Positions 44,209 to 53,273 of a stretch of DNA of 64,000 nucleotides are shown here, in pieces. A program made the position numbers and the translations under genes. Each line of letters begins with the position of its first letter. Position 1 is the first letter of the stretch. The DNA lies in NCBI GenBank assembly GCA_900318995.1, contig ONMR01000005.1, forward strand, positions 48,203 through 112,202, in the 5' to 3' direction. Source of the stretch: an uncultured Prevotellaceae bacterium (GTDB taxonomy: Bacteria > Bacteroidota > Bacteroidia > Bacteroidales > Bacteroidaceae). The notes beneath the pieces were generated by a model. It was given only the letters and a program-made list of their open reading frames with translations, was not told the DNA's origin and made no database searches.

Positions 44209-45900
44209 ATGGATTGGATAAAATCTCTATTATTTGACACAGAATCAATAGCCCATCTGCTCCTTCTCTACTCTTTTGTTATCGCCGTAGGCGTTATGCT
44301 TGGAAAACTCAAGTTCCGCGGTGTCTCGTTCGGTGTGGCTTTCATCCTTTTTACAGGTATTGTGGTGGCCCATTTCGGGTTTACCGGCAATCTTAAGACA
44401 ATAGGTTTCATTCAGGATTTCGGTCTTATACTCTTTGTATACAGCCTGGGCCTTCAGGTAGGTCCCTCATTCTTTACATCGTTCCGCAAGGGCGGAATGA
44501 GGATGAACCGTCTGGCGGTTTACATGGTACTGCTTAATCTTGCAGTGGCAATAGGCGTCTATTATCTCCTGTTTGACAGGACCGATCCGGACAGCTTCGC
44601 CATGCTGGTCGGTGTATTGAGCGGTGCCGTTACCAATACACCGGGGCTCGGTGCTGCCGAAGAGGCTCTCCGTCAGACCGGAAATACCGGAGTGGAAATA
44701 GCATCGGGCTATGCCTGCGCCTATCCGCTGGCCGTTCTGGGCGTCATTATGGTGCCGATGATAGTCAAGTGGATATGCCGGATCAGGGACAATGAGGAAA
44801 ATGAGCAGCTGGCAAGTCAGGAAGTTGCCGATACAAGCCAGAAACCCATGCGTCAGTATATTGAGATGCAGAATGAGCGTCTGAACGGCAAAACCATCAT
44901 AGAATTGCGCAGGCTTATAAACCGTGAGTTCATCTGCTCACGTCTGATGCATCAGGGGCAGGTTATAACACCGCATAGGGAAACGGTTGTGAACCTGGGT
45001 GACCAGCTCTGTGTGGTAAGCTCTGAGGATGATGCCGAGGCTATCAGCACTCTTCTGGGTTCACTGGTTGAGGTTGAATGGGATAAGGCTAAAGGCTCAG
45101 AGCCTCTGGTATCCCGCCGTATTGTGGTGACCAAGGAGAAACTTAACGGCAAGACTCTGGGTGAGCTGCATCTGGGAAGCATATATGACGTGACTATCAC
45201 GCGCGTGGTACGTTCCGGTACTGAACTGTTTGCATCGGCCAGCCTTATACTGCAGGTGGGCGACCGTCTTACCGTGGTTGGCAAGGAGAGCAGCGTGTCA
45301 GCTGTGGCACAGCGCGTGGGCAATGAACTGAAGCGTCTGGACGCCCCCAATATCGCTACCATCTTTATAGGCATCATGGTGGGCGTGCTGTTTGGAAGCA
45401 TTCCGTTCTCTATTCCGGGTATCCCAACGCCTATGAAACTTGGTCTGGCAGGCGGTCCGCTGATTGTAGCCATTCTTATTAGCAGGTTCGGCTATAAGCT
45501 GGGATTGGTTACATATACCAAGGCCAGCGCCAACATGATGCTCCGTGAGGTGGGTATAGCTCTGTTCCTGGCCAGTGTGGGTATAAAGTCGGGAGCTACT
45601 TTCTTTGAGACCGTGACATCGGGTGACGGGCTGATATATATGTTGGGCGGACTGCTCATAACTGTAATTCCGGTATTCATAGTGGCCCTGCTGGCACGCA
45701 AGCGCTACAAGATGAATTACTACAGTATCATCGGTCTTGTGGCCGGTGCCAGTACCAATCCCCCCGCATTGGCATTCGCCAACAGCCAGACAGAACATGA
45801 TGCTCCTGCCGTAGCATATTCGACGGTCTATCCTCTTACAATGTTTCTGCGTATCCTTACTGCACAACTGATGGTTCTGGTGGGATGCAGTCTTCTGTAA
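44209..45900 (+). CDS. YidE/AspT-family putative antiporter with two TrkA-C domains
   Basis: A 563-residue inner-membrane protein. About five helices at each end (VIAVGVMLGKLKFRGVSFGV; IATIFIGIMVGVLFGSIPF) surround two cytosolic RCK/TrkA-C domains (about residues 205-285 and 295-375: NGKTIIELRRLINREFICSR and LNGKTLGELHLGSIYDVTIT). Each half contains the family signature with Asn/Pro (GAVTNTPGLGAAEEAL and GASTNPPALAFANSQT). Members include AspT, an aspartate:alanine exchanger, but most have no assigned substrate. Its divergent position from the mutase operon is suggestive of dicarboxylate transport, not proof. Confidence 0.9.
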   Translation: MDWIKSLLFDTESIAHLLLLYSFVIAVGVMLGKLKFRGVSFGVAFILFTGIVVAHFGFTGNLKTIGFIQDFGLILFVYSLGLQVGPSFFTSFRKGGMRMNRLAVYMVLLNLAVAIGVYYLLFDRTDPDSFAMLVGVLSGAVTNTPGLGAAEEALRQTGNTGVEIASGYACAYPLAVLGVIMVPMIVKWICRIRDNEENEQLASQEVADTSQKPMRQYIEMQNERLNGKTIIELRRLINREFICSRLMHQGQVITPHRETVVNLGDQLCVVSSEDDAEAISTLLGSLVEVEWDKAKGSEPLVSRRIVVTKEKLNGKTLGELHLGSIYDVTITRVVRSGTELFASASLILQVGDRLTVVGKESSVSAVAQRVGNELKRLDAPNIATIFIGIMVGVLFGSIPFSIPGIPTPMKLGLAGGPLIVAILISRFGYKLGLVTYTKASANMMLREVGIALFLASVGIKSGATFFETVTSGDGLIYMLGGLLITVIPVFIVALLARKRYKMNYYSIIGLVAGASTNPPALAFANSQTEHDAPAVAYSTVYPLTMFLRILTAQLMVLVGCSLL

Positions 45901-45901
45901 G

Positions 45902-48481
45902 TTACCACTTCTGATTCAGGATGTATGGTATTCCGGAGGCGGTTATTCCTGCTCCGCTGATATTGTAACGCCTTGAATAACTGTTGTTGTAGAACTCTAC
46001 CCTGGCATTACCTTCATTGTCCGTTATGACATTGGGATTCCAGTAGATGGTCCTGCGGGCATCTATATCACCCGGCAATGCTCCTTCCGGGTATTGAGGT
46101 GCGTAGAACTCTACAGGGAGTGAGAATCCTTCGATTGTGGTGGTACGGCGGCTAAGGTTGCGTATATCCCTGTATGAGAGCAGTTCACGCTCATTTTTGA
46201 TAAGCACATCCACAAGGCGGTATCTGTCCCAGCATGTATCAACCCAAACGAACCAGTCGGTATCAAGATGCTTTGTGTGGTAATCCACCAGCATTGGCGT
46301 AAACTCGACAAAATGTCTGGGATACATGCCGTCATCATAGACAATGATGCTCTTTACGTCAATCATGTCAATCGCCATGGGGTCGTCAAACGGTTTCTTG
46401 TCGAGAACTTTCTGACCGTCATGGATATAGAAATAGGGAGGGAAGATATCAAAACGTATTCCTTTCTCCAGGAAATAACCCATCAGGTCTGTCGTATATT
46501 CGCCCAGATCAAGTTCCATTTCAGCCTCCTTGGCGGCATCCCAGGATGTGAATGTATCATAATCCACAAACTGACGTTTCTCGGTGATATCGACATCATC
46601 CAGCACGATACCCAGGTCTTCCCTGATAATCAGTGGAAGTTTTTCCTTTTCTTCCTGATCCATGACAGACGGGTCAATCACTTTGTTGTCATGTTTGCTC
46701 AAATCCGTTTCCTGTTTCAGGAACGATCGTGGCGCTGGCATATCGGAACGTTCGAACTTGATACGGATGCTGTTTTCAAACTTTGATTTGCCGTTTTTCT
46801 TGCGGGTCATAAGATTGATGGTCATCTTGGCTTTTCCATAAAAATCAGTCAGGTCAAATCCGAAATATCCGGTGGTGTCAGTGTGATATTCAAATTGCTC
46901 GAACATGGTTTTGTCTTCGGTCGGAACTACCGAAGCGTATACGTCTATGTTTGAAACGGGTTTACGTTTGGAGTAGGAAAGAACCCATCCGTTCATTGTC
47001 AGGCTGTCCTCTATCCTGTGCTTTTCGGCAAAAAACTTCTGTCCGGTCATGTATTTCCACTCGTAGCGCTCCCATCCCTGGACAAGTGTCAGAAGGTTGA
47101 GGGCGTCACGATGCAGCGAATCTGTTGATTCCAGATACCAGGCAGGGTCATGTATGTATCCCTTGAGGTCTGAAGACAACAGAAGATTGGACTGGAGATT
47201 ATCGGTTAGTCCGCTGCCATAGTCACTTCCGTCACGTACTGACAGGCAGAACCGGTCTCTTATTGGATTGCCGTTCCTGTCTTTCAGTTTGATGGAGAGC
47301 ACTTCTTTGCTGAATGGCTCACGTGACAGGCTGTCAGTTATGAGAGATATGGAGGGGCTTTGGAACTTTTCGTTGTTGTGGAACAGGCTGCGGGATGACA
47401 GGATCATGGCTTTTTTGTCATACAGTGTCATTCGGCATACTCCGATTGGCCATGCTGAGCAGTCTATGCAGAAGGTGGTATCCGTGTTTTTAATCTCCTC
47501 AAAATGAATCAGCTCACCACGGCAAGTGACGGCCAGTCCCGTAATTTCGCCATTTCTGTCTGCGGTACGATGTATTTCAACTGTCATCAATGAATCTGAC
47601 TGGGAAGACACAATCATTGAATAACCGCTCTTGACAGGTTTGGGGAGAGTGAATCTCGTGCTCTTGCCGTCATCGGTTATGAAATGGACCGTCTCGGATC
47701 CGTTCGGCGTGATCAGGAACGATCCCATTCCGTCATGGACAGTGCCGATGGAGTCCCGGCTGTTCCTCGTGACTAACTTGCCGTCGATAGACAGGCCATC
47801 CTTGCCGGTAGCCTTAAAAGCCACATTGCATGGGAGGCCTTCAATCAAGTCGCCTCCTTCGGGGAAGAAAGCAAGATTTATCTTACGTTCTTTTTCATCT
47901 GATTCCTCACGTATAGTCCTTATAAGTGGATTGTCCTGTTCCAGAATAACGTATGAATCATCAAACTCACCGGGATGTTTCGGCTTTGTGTAGACTGGTA
48001 TGACACGTGAGAATATAGCTTCCTGACTGAAATCAAGCATGTTTTGGGTGTAAGCCCTGATCTCATAGAAACCGCTGGGGTATTCCATTATTCCGCGCTT
48101 TTCGCGGGCTTGAGCCGTGGAGGCGTCTATCAGAGGGATGGCCCCATCGCACTGGCCGGCAATGACTTTGAGCTTCTGTTGGGATATCAGATGTCCGGTA
48201 GGTGCTATGAAATCTACATACAGCACCTTGCTTGGGGCACGCTGAAGTGTGGTGGCATGGGTCACGAATGCCTTGAACCAGATGACTTCACCTTGGAAAT
48301 ACGCCGTGTTGTCAAACTCAAGATAAACCTTTTCCTGCGGAAAAATGCTGTTGAACTGGTGTATGTTGCCCGAAAAACGCATCAGCTCCTGAGTGAGTTT
48401 GTCGGAATCAGACTGCCTAACCTGTGAATGACAGGCGGACCAGTACAATAATGCGGCTATTATTATGATGAAACGTTTCAC
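45902..48481 (-). CDS. Large MG2-like lipoprotein, unknown function
   Basis: An 859-residue protein with lipoprotein signal (IIIAALLYWSAC, Cys17). The N-terminal part contains FPQEKVYLEFDNTAYFQGEV and continues IWFKAFV, the start of an alpha-2-macroglobulin MG2-type domain as seen in a Bacteroidota family of large exported proteins. Further beta-sandwich domains follow (DTTGYFGFDLTDFYGKAKMT is carboxypeptidase-regulatory-like) and the C-terminus ends in a strand-rich part (RRTIYWNPNVITDNEGNARV). Some members are fused to TonB-dependent plugs; here no barrel is present. It converges on the transporter gene with one base between. Role unknown, possibly envelope structure. Confidence 0.8.
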   Translation of the reverse strand: MKRFIIIIAALLYWSACHSQVRQSDSDKLTQELMRFSGNIHQFNSIFPQEKVYLEFDNTAYFQGEVIWFKAFVTHATTLQRAPSKVLYVDFIAPTGHLISQQKLKVIAGQCDGAIPLIDASTAQAREKRGIMEYPSGFYEIRAYTQNMLDFSQEAIFSRVIPVYTKPKHPGEFDDSYVILEQDNPLIRTIREESDEKERKINLAFFPEGGDLIEGLPCNVAFKATGKDGLSIDGKLVTRNSRDSIGTVHDGMGSFLITPNGSETVHFITDDGKSTRFTLPKPVKSGYSMIVSSQSDSLMTVEIHRTADRNGEITGLAVTCRGELIHFEEIKNTDTTFCIDCSAWPIGVCRMTLYDKKAMILSSRSLFHNNEKFQSPSISLITDSLSREPFSKEVLSIKLKDRNGNPIRDRFCLSVRDGSDYGSGLTDNLQSNLLLSSDLKGYIHDPAWYLESTDSLHRDALNLLTLVQGWERYEWKYMTGQKFFAEKHRIEDSLTMNGWVLSYSKRKPVSNIDVYASVVPTEDKTMFEQFEYHTDTTGYFGFDLTDFYGKAKMTINLMTRKKNGKSKFENSIRIKFERSDMPAPRSFLKQETDLSKHDNKVIDPSVMDQEEKEKLPLIIREDLGIVLDDVDITEKRQFVDYDTFTSWDAAKEAEMELDLGEYTTDLMGYFLEKGIRFDIFPPYFYIHDGQKVLDKKPFDDPMAIDMIDVKSIIVYDDGMYPRHFVEFTPMLVDYHTKHLDTDWFVWVDTCWDRYRLVDVLIKNERELLSYRDIRNLSRRTTTIEGFSLPVEFYAPQYPEGALPGDIDARRTIYWNPNVITDNEGNARVEFYNNSYSRRYNISGAGITASGIPYILNQKW

Positions 48482-48528
48482 GACGTAAAAATAAGTTTTT
48501 TTTTAATTGATTGTTCGGTAGGATACAG

Positions 48529-48562
48529 AAACGGGGGAAACCTTCTGAGGAATCCCCCGTTT
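48529..48562. terminator. Terminator of the Gly-rich protein gene
   Basis: AAACGGGGGA (48529-48538) pairs with TCCCCCGTTT (48553-48562); on the minus strand the stem follows the stop at 48599 by 36 bases. It also has a T-run on the plus strand. Confidence 0.7.
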
Positions 48563-48598
48563 TATTATTCAGGAATTAAAACCCTGAAATGCCGTTCT

Positions 48599-49111
48599 TT
48601 ACTGAGGACGCTGGCCCTGAGGACGCTGGCCGCCCTGAGGACGCTGACCACCGCCGAAGCCACCCTGGCCCTGGCCGCCGCCGAAGCCCTGGCCGCCGCC
48701 GAAGCCACCCTGACCCTGACGCTGACGACGCTGCTCCTGCAACTCGTCATATTTCTTCTTCTGGTCATCATTCAGGAAAGATTTGATCTTCTTCTCCTGA
48801 GCCTCACGCTGCTTCTGCATCTGCTCTCTCATAGCCTCCATATCCTGCTGTGCGGGCTGACCGCCACCGTTCTGCATCTGCTCACGGCGGGCTGCCTGCT
48901 CCTTGCTGCTGGCAAGATAGTAGTTGTAGATTGAATCATACTGAACCTTGGTGAGCTCAAGCTGCTCCTGTAGACGGTCTGCCTGACGCTTGGCCATATC
49001 TTCAGGATTCATACTCATACCCTGGCCGCCGCCGAAGCCGCCGCCAAATCCCTGTGCAAAACTCATTGTTGAAATAAACAGAGCTGCTACTGCGAATAAA
49101 ATTTTCTTCAT
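48599..49111 (-). CDS. Spy/DUF4890-like secreted protein with Gly/Gln-rich tails
   Basis: A 170-residue protein with signal peptide (MKKILFAVAALFISTMSFA). The mature start and the C-terminal 45 residues are Gly/Phe/Gln/Arg/Pro-rich ([30 protein letters not shown]). The central 100 residues are helical with two LTxxQ-like motifs (LELTKVQYDSIYNYY and SFLNDDQKKKYDEL), as in Spy/CpxP-type periplasmic chaperone-like proteins. Function unknown. The low-complexity ends are encoded by short tandem DNA repeats and resemble tracts in the xylan-cluster proteins downstream. Confidence 0.75.
   Translation of the reverse strand: MKKILFAVAALFISTMSFAQGFGGGFGGGQGMSMNPEDMAKRQADRLQEQLELTKVQYDSIYNYYLASSKEQAARREQMQNGGGQPAQQDMEAMREQMQKQREAQEKKIKSFLNDDQKKKYDELQEQRRQRQGQGGFGGGQGFGGGQGQGGFGGGQRPQGGQRPQGQRPQ
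48601..48735. repeat. Short tandem repeats coding for Gly/Gln/Pro-rich tail
   Basis: CTGAGGACGCTGGCC-type 12-15-base units occur three times near 48603-48645, followed by GCCGCCGCCGAAGCC-type units. They encode QRPQG and GGFGGGQ in the minus-strand gene. Such repeats can expand or contract. Confidence 0.7.
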
Positions 49112-49249
49112 TTTGATTTGTTATTTAGGTTAGACATTTTTTTTGTCCGCTACAATAAGATATAAGGAAATGCCAAAAGTTTAATCCGGCCATTAAAATA
49201 GTTAAGAGTTTTTGGCATTTCACTTAAGGACGGGAAGTGGGAAATATCT

Positions 49250-49257
49250 TATCTTTG
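49250..49257 (+). promoter_or_regulatory. Promoter -7 box of the MATE-kinase-xse genes
   Basis: TATCTTTG matches TAnnTTTG, 20 bases before the MATE ATG. The next five genes follow with gaps of 0-25 bases and no other clear promoter until xseB ends. Confidence 0.55.
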
Positions 49258-49276
49258 CATTGAAAACAGGAAAAAA

Positions 49277-50626
49277 ATGACAGAGCTGAAAACACCCCAG
49301 GAACTGGGTACTGAAAAAATCGGAAAACTGCTTATAAGGTATGCGGTACCGGCCATGATAGCAATGCTTGCATCGTCACTCTACAATATTGTGGACCGTG
49401 CGTTTATCGGCCACGGAGTTGGTCCGATGGCTCTTTCCGGTCTGGCGGTGACTTTTCCTCTGATGAACCTGTCGGCGGCATTGGGCTCTATGGTCGGCGT
49501 GGGATCGGGCACAATGATTTCGCTCAAACTGGGGCAGAAGGACCATGAGAGCGCCCAGATGCTTCTGGGCAATTCTGTTACCTTGAACATACTGATAGGA
49601 GTATTGTTCGGAGTGCTGTCTCTCATTTTTATCAATCCAATCCTTACGCTTTTCGGTGCCACAGCTGTTACCGTCGGTTATGCCAGGGAGTATATGGTCA
49701 TTATCCTGGCAGGTAATGCTTTCACACATCTTTATCTGGGTATAAACTGCATACTGAGGGCAGCAGGTCACCCCAACAAGGCCATGATAGCCACGATAGG
49801 TACTGTCCTTCTGAACACTTTTCTGGACTATCTGTTTATTATGGTGTTCCATTGGGGAATCAAAGGCGCGGCAATAGCCACTGTAATCTCCCAAGTCCTG
49901 GCTTTTGCCTGGCAGTGTTTCCAATTGTCGGACAAGAGTGAACTGATTCATCTCAAGCGCGGCACTTTCCGTCTGCGTGGGGATCTTGTCAGGAACATGA
50001 TTACCATTGGCCTTTCGCCCTGCCTTATGAACGCTGCCGCCTGCTTTGTGGTATTGCTCATCAACCGCGGGCTGCTTAAGTATGGCAGTGACGTTGCCAT
50101 AGGAGCATACAGTATAATCAACAGCATCGGATTCATGGTGGTGATGATGGTCATGGGATTCAATCAGGCCATGCAGCCTATTGCCGGTTACAATTACGGC
50201 GCGCGTCAGATGAACCGTGTACTCAAGGTCCTCTACCTGACCATGTTCTTTGGCACCTGTGTGACGACGTTGGGATTTGTCATAGGCGAGTTCATGCCCG
50301 ATTTGTGCATACGCATATTCACCGATGATCCCGAACTGACCGCCATAACCCATAACGGAATGAAAATCAACTTTATATTCTTTCCGCTCATAGGCTCTCA
50401 GATGGTGATAGGAAACTTTTTCCAGAGCATCGGAATGCCGGGGAAATCAATACTCATGTCCCTTTCCCGGCAGTTGCTGCTGCTCATACCGTTCCTTATT
50501 ATCCTGCCTCGTTATTACGGCATCGACGGTATTTGGTACAGTATGCCGGCATCGGACATACTCTCTGTCATTTTGGGATTCTCCCTCATTATACCTCAAG
50601 TCAGAAAACTCAAAAAAATGGTGTGA
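49277..50626 (+). CDS. MATE-family efflux transporter
   Basis: A 449-residue inner-membrane protein with 12 hydrophobic segments in two halves. The start LLIRYAVPAMIAMLASSLYN and VDRAFIGHGVGPMALSGLAV are typical of MATE proteins, with a second-half copy (YSIINSIGFMVVMMVMGFNQ then AMQPIAGYNYGARQMNR). Such pumps export cationic drugs or metabolites using Na+ or H+; the substrate cannot be read from sequence. It is separated from the next gene by one base. Confidence 0.93.
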   Translation: MTELKTPQELGTEKIGKLLIRYAVPAMIAMLASSLYNIVDRAFIGHGVGPMALSGLAVTFPLMNLSAALGSMVGVGSGTMISLKLGQKDHESAQMLLGNSVTLNILIGVLFGVLSLIFINPILTLFGATAVTVGYAREYMVIILAGNAFTHLYLGINCILRAAGHPNKAMIATIGTVLLNTFLDYLFIMVFHWGIKGAAIATVISQVLAFAWQCFQLSDKSELIHLKRGTFRLRGDLVRNMITIGLSPCLMNAAACFVVLLINRGLLKYGSDVAIGAYSIINSIGFMVVMMVMGFNQAMQPIAGYNYGARQMNRVLKVLYLTMFFGTCVTTLGFVIGEFMPDLCIRIFTDDPELTAITHNGMKINFIFFPLIGSQMVIGNFFQSIGMPGKSILMSLSRQLLLLIPFLIILPRYYGIDGIWYSMPASDILSVILGFSLIIPQVRKLKKMV

Positions 50627-50627
50627 T

Positions 50628-51254
50628 ATGGATAAGCACTACTGTATATGCATAGGTCGGAAGTTCTGTAGCGGAGGCCGTAACGTGGCTGCTATAGTTG
50701 CCGAGAAACTGGGAATCAGGGTTTATGATAAGGATCTTCTCAAAAAGGCAGCCCAGGAAGCCGGTTTCAGCGAGCAGTTCTTTGAGGAGGCCGATGAGGA
50801 GAAGACCCGCAAGGGGCTCCGCTCACTGTTCATGAGCCGTTTTAACAGCAGTAACGGATTTGCCGGCAACTATCTGAGCAACGAATCCATATTCAACATG
50901 CAGAGTGATGCCATCCGTAAGATTCACGATTCCGAGGACTGCGTGTTCATAGGCCGTTGCGCCGATTACGTGCTCCGTGACAGCGACCGTTTGCTGAACG
51001 TGTTCATCGCAGCCGATAAGGATGACCGGGTAGCCCGCGTGTGCCGCCATGCCGGCGATGACATGACACCTTCCAAGGCTCTTTCCCTTATAGAGGATAT
51101 TGACCGGAAACGCTCATCGTACTATAACTATTTTACAGGCCGCTCCTGGGGTGATACAGCCGTCTATGACATATGCCTTAACAGTACCACACTGGGCTAT
51201 GAAAAGTGTGCCGATATAATAGTATCTTTGGCAAAGGAGAAACTGGGAATATGA
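50628..51254 (+). CDS. Cytidylate kinase-like protein
   Basis: A 208-residue protein of the cytidylate-kinase-like (CmkB/AAA_26) family. It starts YCICIGRKFCSGGRNVAAIV, where GRKFCSGGRNVA is a P-loop variant, and has CVFIGRCADYVLRDSDRLLN and a C-terminal YNYFTGRSWGDTAVYDICLN. By family it phosphorylates a nucleotide or a related small molecule; the exact substrate is uncertain. Its stop overlaps the next gene by four bases. Confidence 0.85.
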   Translation: MDKHYCICIGRKFCSGGRNVAAIVAEKLGIRVYDKDLLKKAAQEAGFSEQFFEEADEEKTRKGLRSLFMSRFNSSNGFAGNYLSNESIFNMQSDAIRKIHDSEDCVFIGRCADYVLRDSDRLLNVFIAADKDDRVARVCRHAGDDMTPSKALSLIEDIDRKRSSYYNYFTGRSWGDTAVYDICLNSTTLGYEKCADIIVSLAKEKLGI

Positions 51255-51763
51255 AACGTGTAGGAATCCTGTCCGATACCCACGCTTTTTGGGATGACCG
51301 ATATGTCACGTTCCTTGAGGGATGCGATGAGATCTGGCATGCTGGCGATGTGGGATCTTACGAGATTCTGGACAGGCTTTCAAAGATAGCCACAGTGCGT
51401 GCCGTTTGGGGTAACTGTGACGGACAGGACGTGCGCCGTTTCACTACCGAGATTTACCGCTTCAAGGTGGAGGACGCCAATATAATGATAAAGCACATAG
51501 GCGGCTCACCCGACCATTATGACCGTTCGGTGCGCGAGCAGTTGCTAACGGAGACCCCCGACCTGTTGGTATGCGGCCATTCGCATATACTTAAAGTGAT
51601 GCACGACAAGCAGTTCAATATGCTGTTCATAAATCCCGGGGCGGCCGGCCTGCAGGGATGGCAGAAAGTGCGTACGCTGGTGCGTCTGGAGGTGGAAGGC
51701 AAGACATTCCGCAATCTTGAGGTGCTTGAAATCAAAAGGGAAACCGATTCTCCTAATTATTGA
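51251..51763 (+). CDS. YfcE/MJ0936-family metallophosphodiesterase
   Basis: A 170-residue calcineurin-like phosphoesterase. Metal-binding motifs in order: GILSDTHAF (DxH), EIWHAGDVGS (GDxx), VWGNCDGQ (GNCD), KHIGGS, and VCGHSHIL (GHxH). It starts with ATG overlapping the previous stop (ATATGA) and ends five bases before xseA. Members cleave phosphodiesters in vitro; cellular substrate unknown. Confidence 0.88.
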   Translation: MKRVGILSDTHAFWDDRYVTFLEGCDEIWHAGDVGSYEILDRLSKIATVRAVWGNCDGQDVRRFTTEIYRFKVEDANIMIKHIGGSPDHYDRSVREQLLTETPDLLVCGHSHILKVMHDKQFNMLFINPGAAGLQGWQKVRTLVRLEVEGKTFRNLEVLEIKRETDSPNY

Positions 51764-51767
51764 TACT

Positions 51768-52997
51768 ATGGAAACATTATCATTACTTGAACTCAACGGG
51801 CGGGTAAAGAGTACTATCCAGTTTGAGATGCCCGATGCCTACTGGGTGCAGGCCGAGATAAGCAGCATCAGTCCTTCGGGACAGGGACATTGCTATCTGG
51901 AGCTTGTCCAGAAGGATGCTACCGGTCGCAGTTTTTTGGCAAAAGCCAAAGCCAATATATGGCGCGGCACATGGCTTAAGTTGAAACCTTATTTTGAGGC
52001 CCAGACGGGCGAGACGCTCAAGGTGGGCATGAAGGTCCTGCTTCAGGTAACGGTTACGTTCCATGAGGTATATGGCTATTCGCTTGTGGTGCAGGATATT
52101 GATCCCACTTATACCATGGGTGATATGGCTCGTCGCCGCAAAGAGATTCTGGAGCAACTTACCAAGGATGGCGTAATAGGTCTCAACAAGGAACTGGAGA
52201 TTCCTGATTTGCCCAACAGGATTGCCGTAATCTCATCTGCCACAGCGGCCGGCTGGGGCGATTTCCGGAATCAGTTGGACGGCAACATATACGGTTTCAG
52301 GTTCTACGTGAAGCTGTTTCCGGCCCTGATGCAGGGTGATGATGTGGAGCGTAGCGTGATATCAGCCCTGAATGCGGTGGCTGACCGAAGGGATGATTTT
52401 GACCTTGTGGTGATAATAAGAGGCGGCGGTGCGGTCAGTGAACTGAGTTGCTTTGACTCCTATAACCTGGCATTCAACATAGCCAATTTTCCGCTGCCCG
52501 TGATTACCGGTATCGGACACGAGCGTGACGATACGGTGGCCGATGTGGTGGCACACACCAAGGTAAAGACTCCAACCGCCGCTGCCGAATTCATAATCAA
52601 CAGGGTGTTTGATACTGCAACCAGGCTGGAGGATCTGACCCGCAGGATGGGCGATGCAGTACAGGACAGGATGAATTCCGAGAATGTGAGAATAGAGAGG
52701 CTGTCGCAGAAACTGCCGTCTCTGTTCGCGGTGCTCAAGGCAAGGCGGGAACAGCTTCTGGAGACGGTTTGGATAAGATCGGTCAACGGTGTACGCAATC
52801 TGCTCACCGCCCAGACCCATAAACTGGAAATCGTGGACAAAACCCTTTCCGCGGCAGACCCGGCTGTCATACTGAAGCGCGGTTATTCTCTTACCAGGGC
52901 CGGCGGACGTGTGGTCAAGTGCGCATCTGACCTCAAAAGGGGAGACAGGCTTACTACGGTGTTTGCTGACGGAAGTGTTGAGAGTGAAATAGTTTGA
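51768..52997 (+). CDS. xseA: Exodeoxyribonuclease VII large subunit
   Basis: A 409-residue nuclease subunit that with XseB degrades single-stranded DNA. The N-terminal OB-fold (YWVQAEISSISPSGQGHCYL) is followed by the catalytic domain with IAVISSATAAGWGDFRNQL, VVIIRGGGAVSELSCFDSYN and ITGIGHERDDTVADVVAHT, and a coiled-coil C-terminus ending in ILKRGYSLTRAGGRVVK. An upstream frame from 51717 overlaps the previous gene; the ATG at 51768 gives the usual start. xseB follows after 24 bases. Confidence 0.95.
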   Translation: METLSLLELNGRVKSTIQFEMPDAYWVQAEISSISPSGQGHCYLELVQKDATGRSFLAKAKANIWRGTWLKLKPYFEAQTGETLKVGMKVLLQVTVTFHEVYGYSLVVQDIDPTYTMGDMARRRKEILEQLTKDGVIGLNKELEIPDLPNRIAVISSATAAGWGDFRNQLDGNIYGFRFYVKLFPALMQGDDVERSVISALNAVADRRDDFDLVVIIRGGGAVSELSCFDSYNLAFNIANFPLPVITGIGHERDDTVADVVAHTKVKTPTAAAEFIINRVFDTATRLEDLTRRMGDAVQDRMNSENVRIERLSQKLPSLFAVLKARREQLLETVWIRSVNGVRNLLTAQTHKLEIVDKTLSAADPAVILKRGYSLTRAGGRVVKCASDLKRGDRLTTVFADGSVESEIV

Positions 52998-53021
52998 TTA
53001 CAAACCTAAATACCAACAAAG

Positions 53022-53204
53022 ATGAAATACGAAGAAGCTATGAAACGCCTGGAGGAGATTGTATCCAGGATAGAGGAGAACAAAATGGACATTGACCAGA
53101 TAGGCGACAGCCTTAAGGAGGCCCGTGAACTGATCAGGTTCTGCAAGGACAAGCTCTATAAGACCGATGAGGAGATTAAGAAGATCCTTGAGGCCGAGGA
53201 TTGA
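53022..53204 (+). CDS. xseB: Exodeoxyribonuclease VII small subunit
   Basis: A 60-residue all-helical protein (YEEAMKRLEEIVSRIEENKM and LKEARELIRFCKDKLY) that binds XseA in several copies. Size and the LEEIVxxIE motif are diagnostic. Last gene of the operon. Confidence 0.93.
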   Translation: MKYEEAMKRLEEIVSRIEENKMDIDQIGDSLKEARELIRFCKDKLYKTDEEIKKILEAED

Positions 53205-53205
53205 T

Positions 53206-53235
53206 TGTTTTTCTGCATTTTATACTTTATATTTG
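53206..53235 (+). promoter_or_regulatory. Promoter of the GH10 xylanase gene
   Basis: TATATTTG at 53228-53235 is a full -7 box, with TTG at 53206-53208 placed 19 bases upstream as -33. It overlaps the end of xseB. Confidence 0.6.
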
Positions 53236-53273
53236 CATTCCGGACAAGCCTAACTACTAACCAAATTATAAAA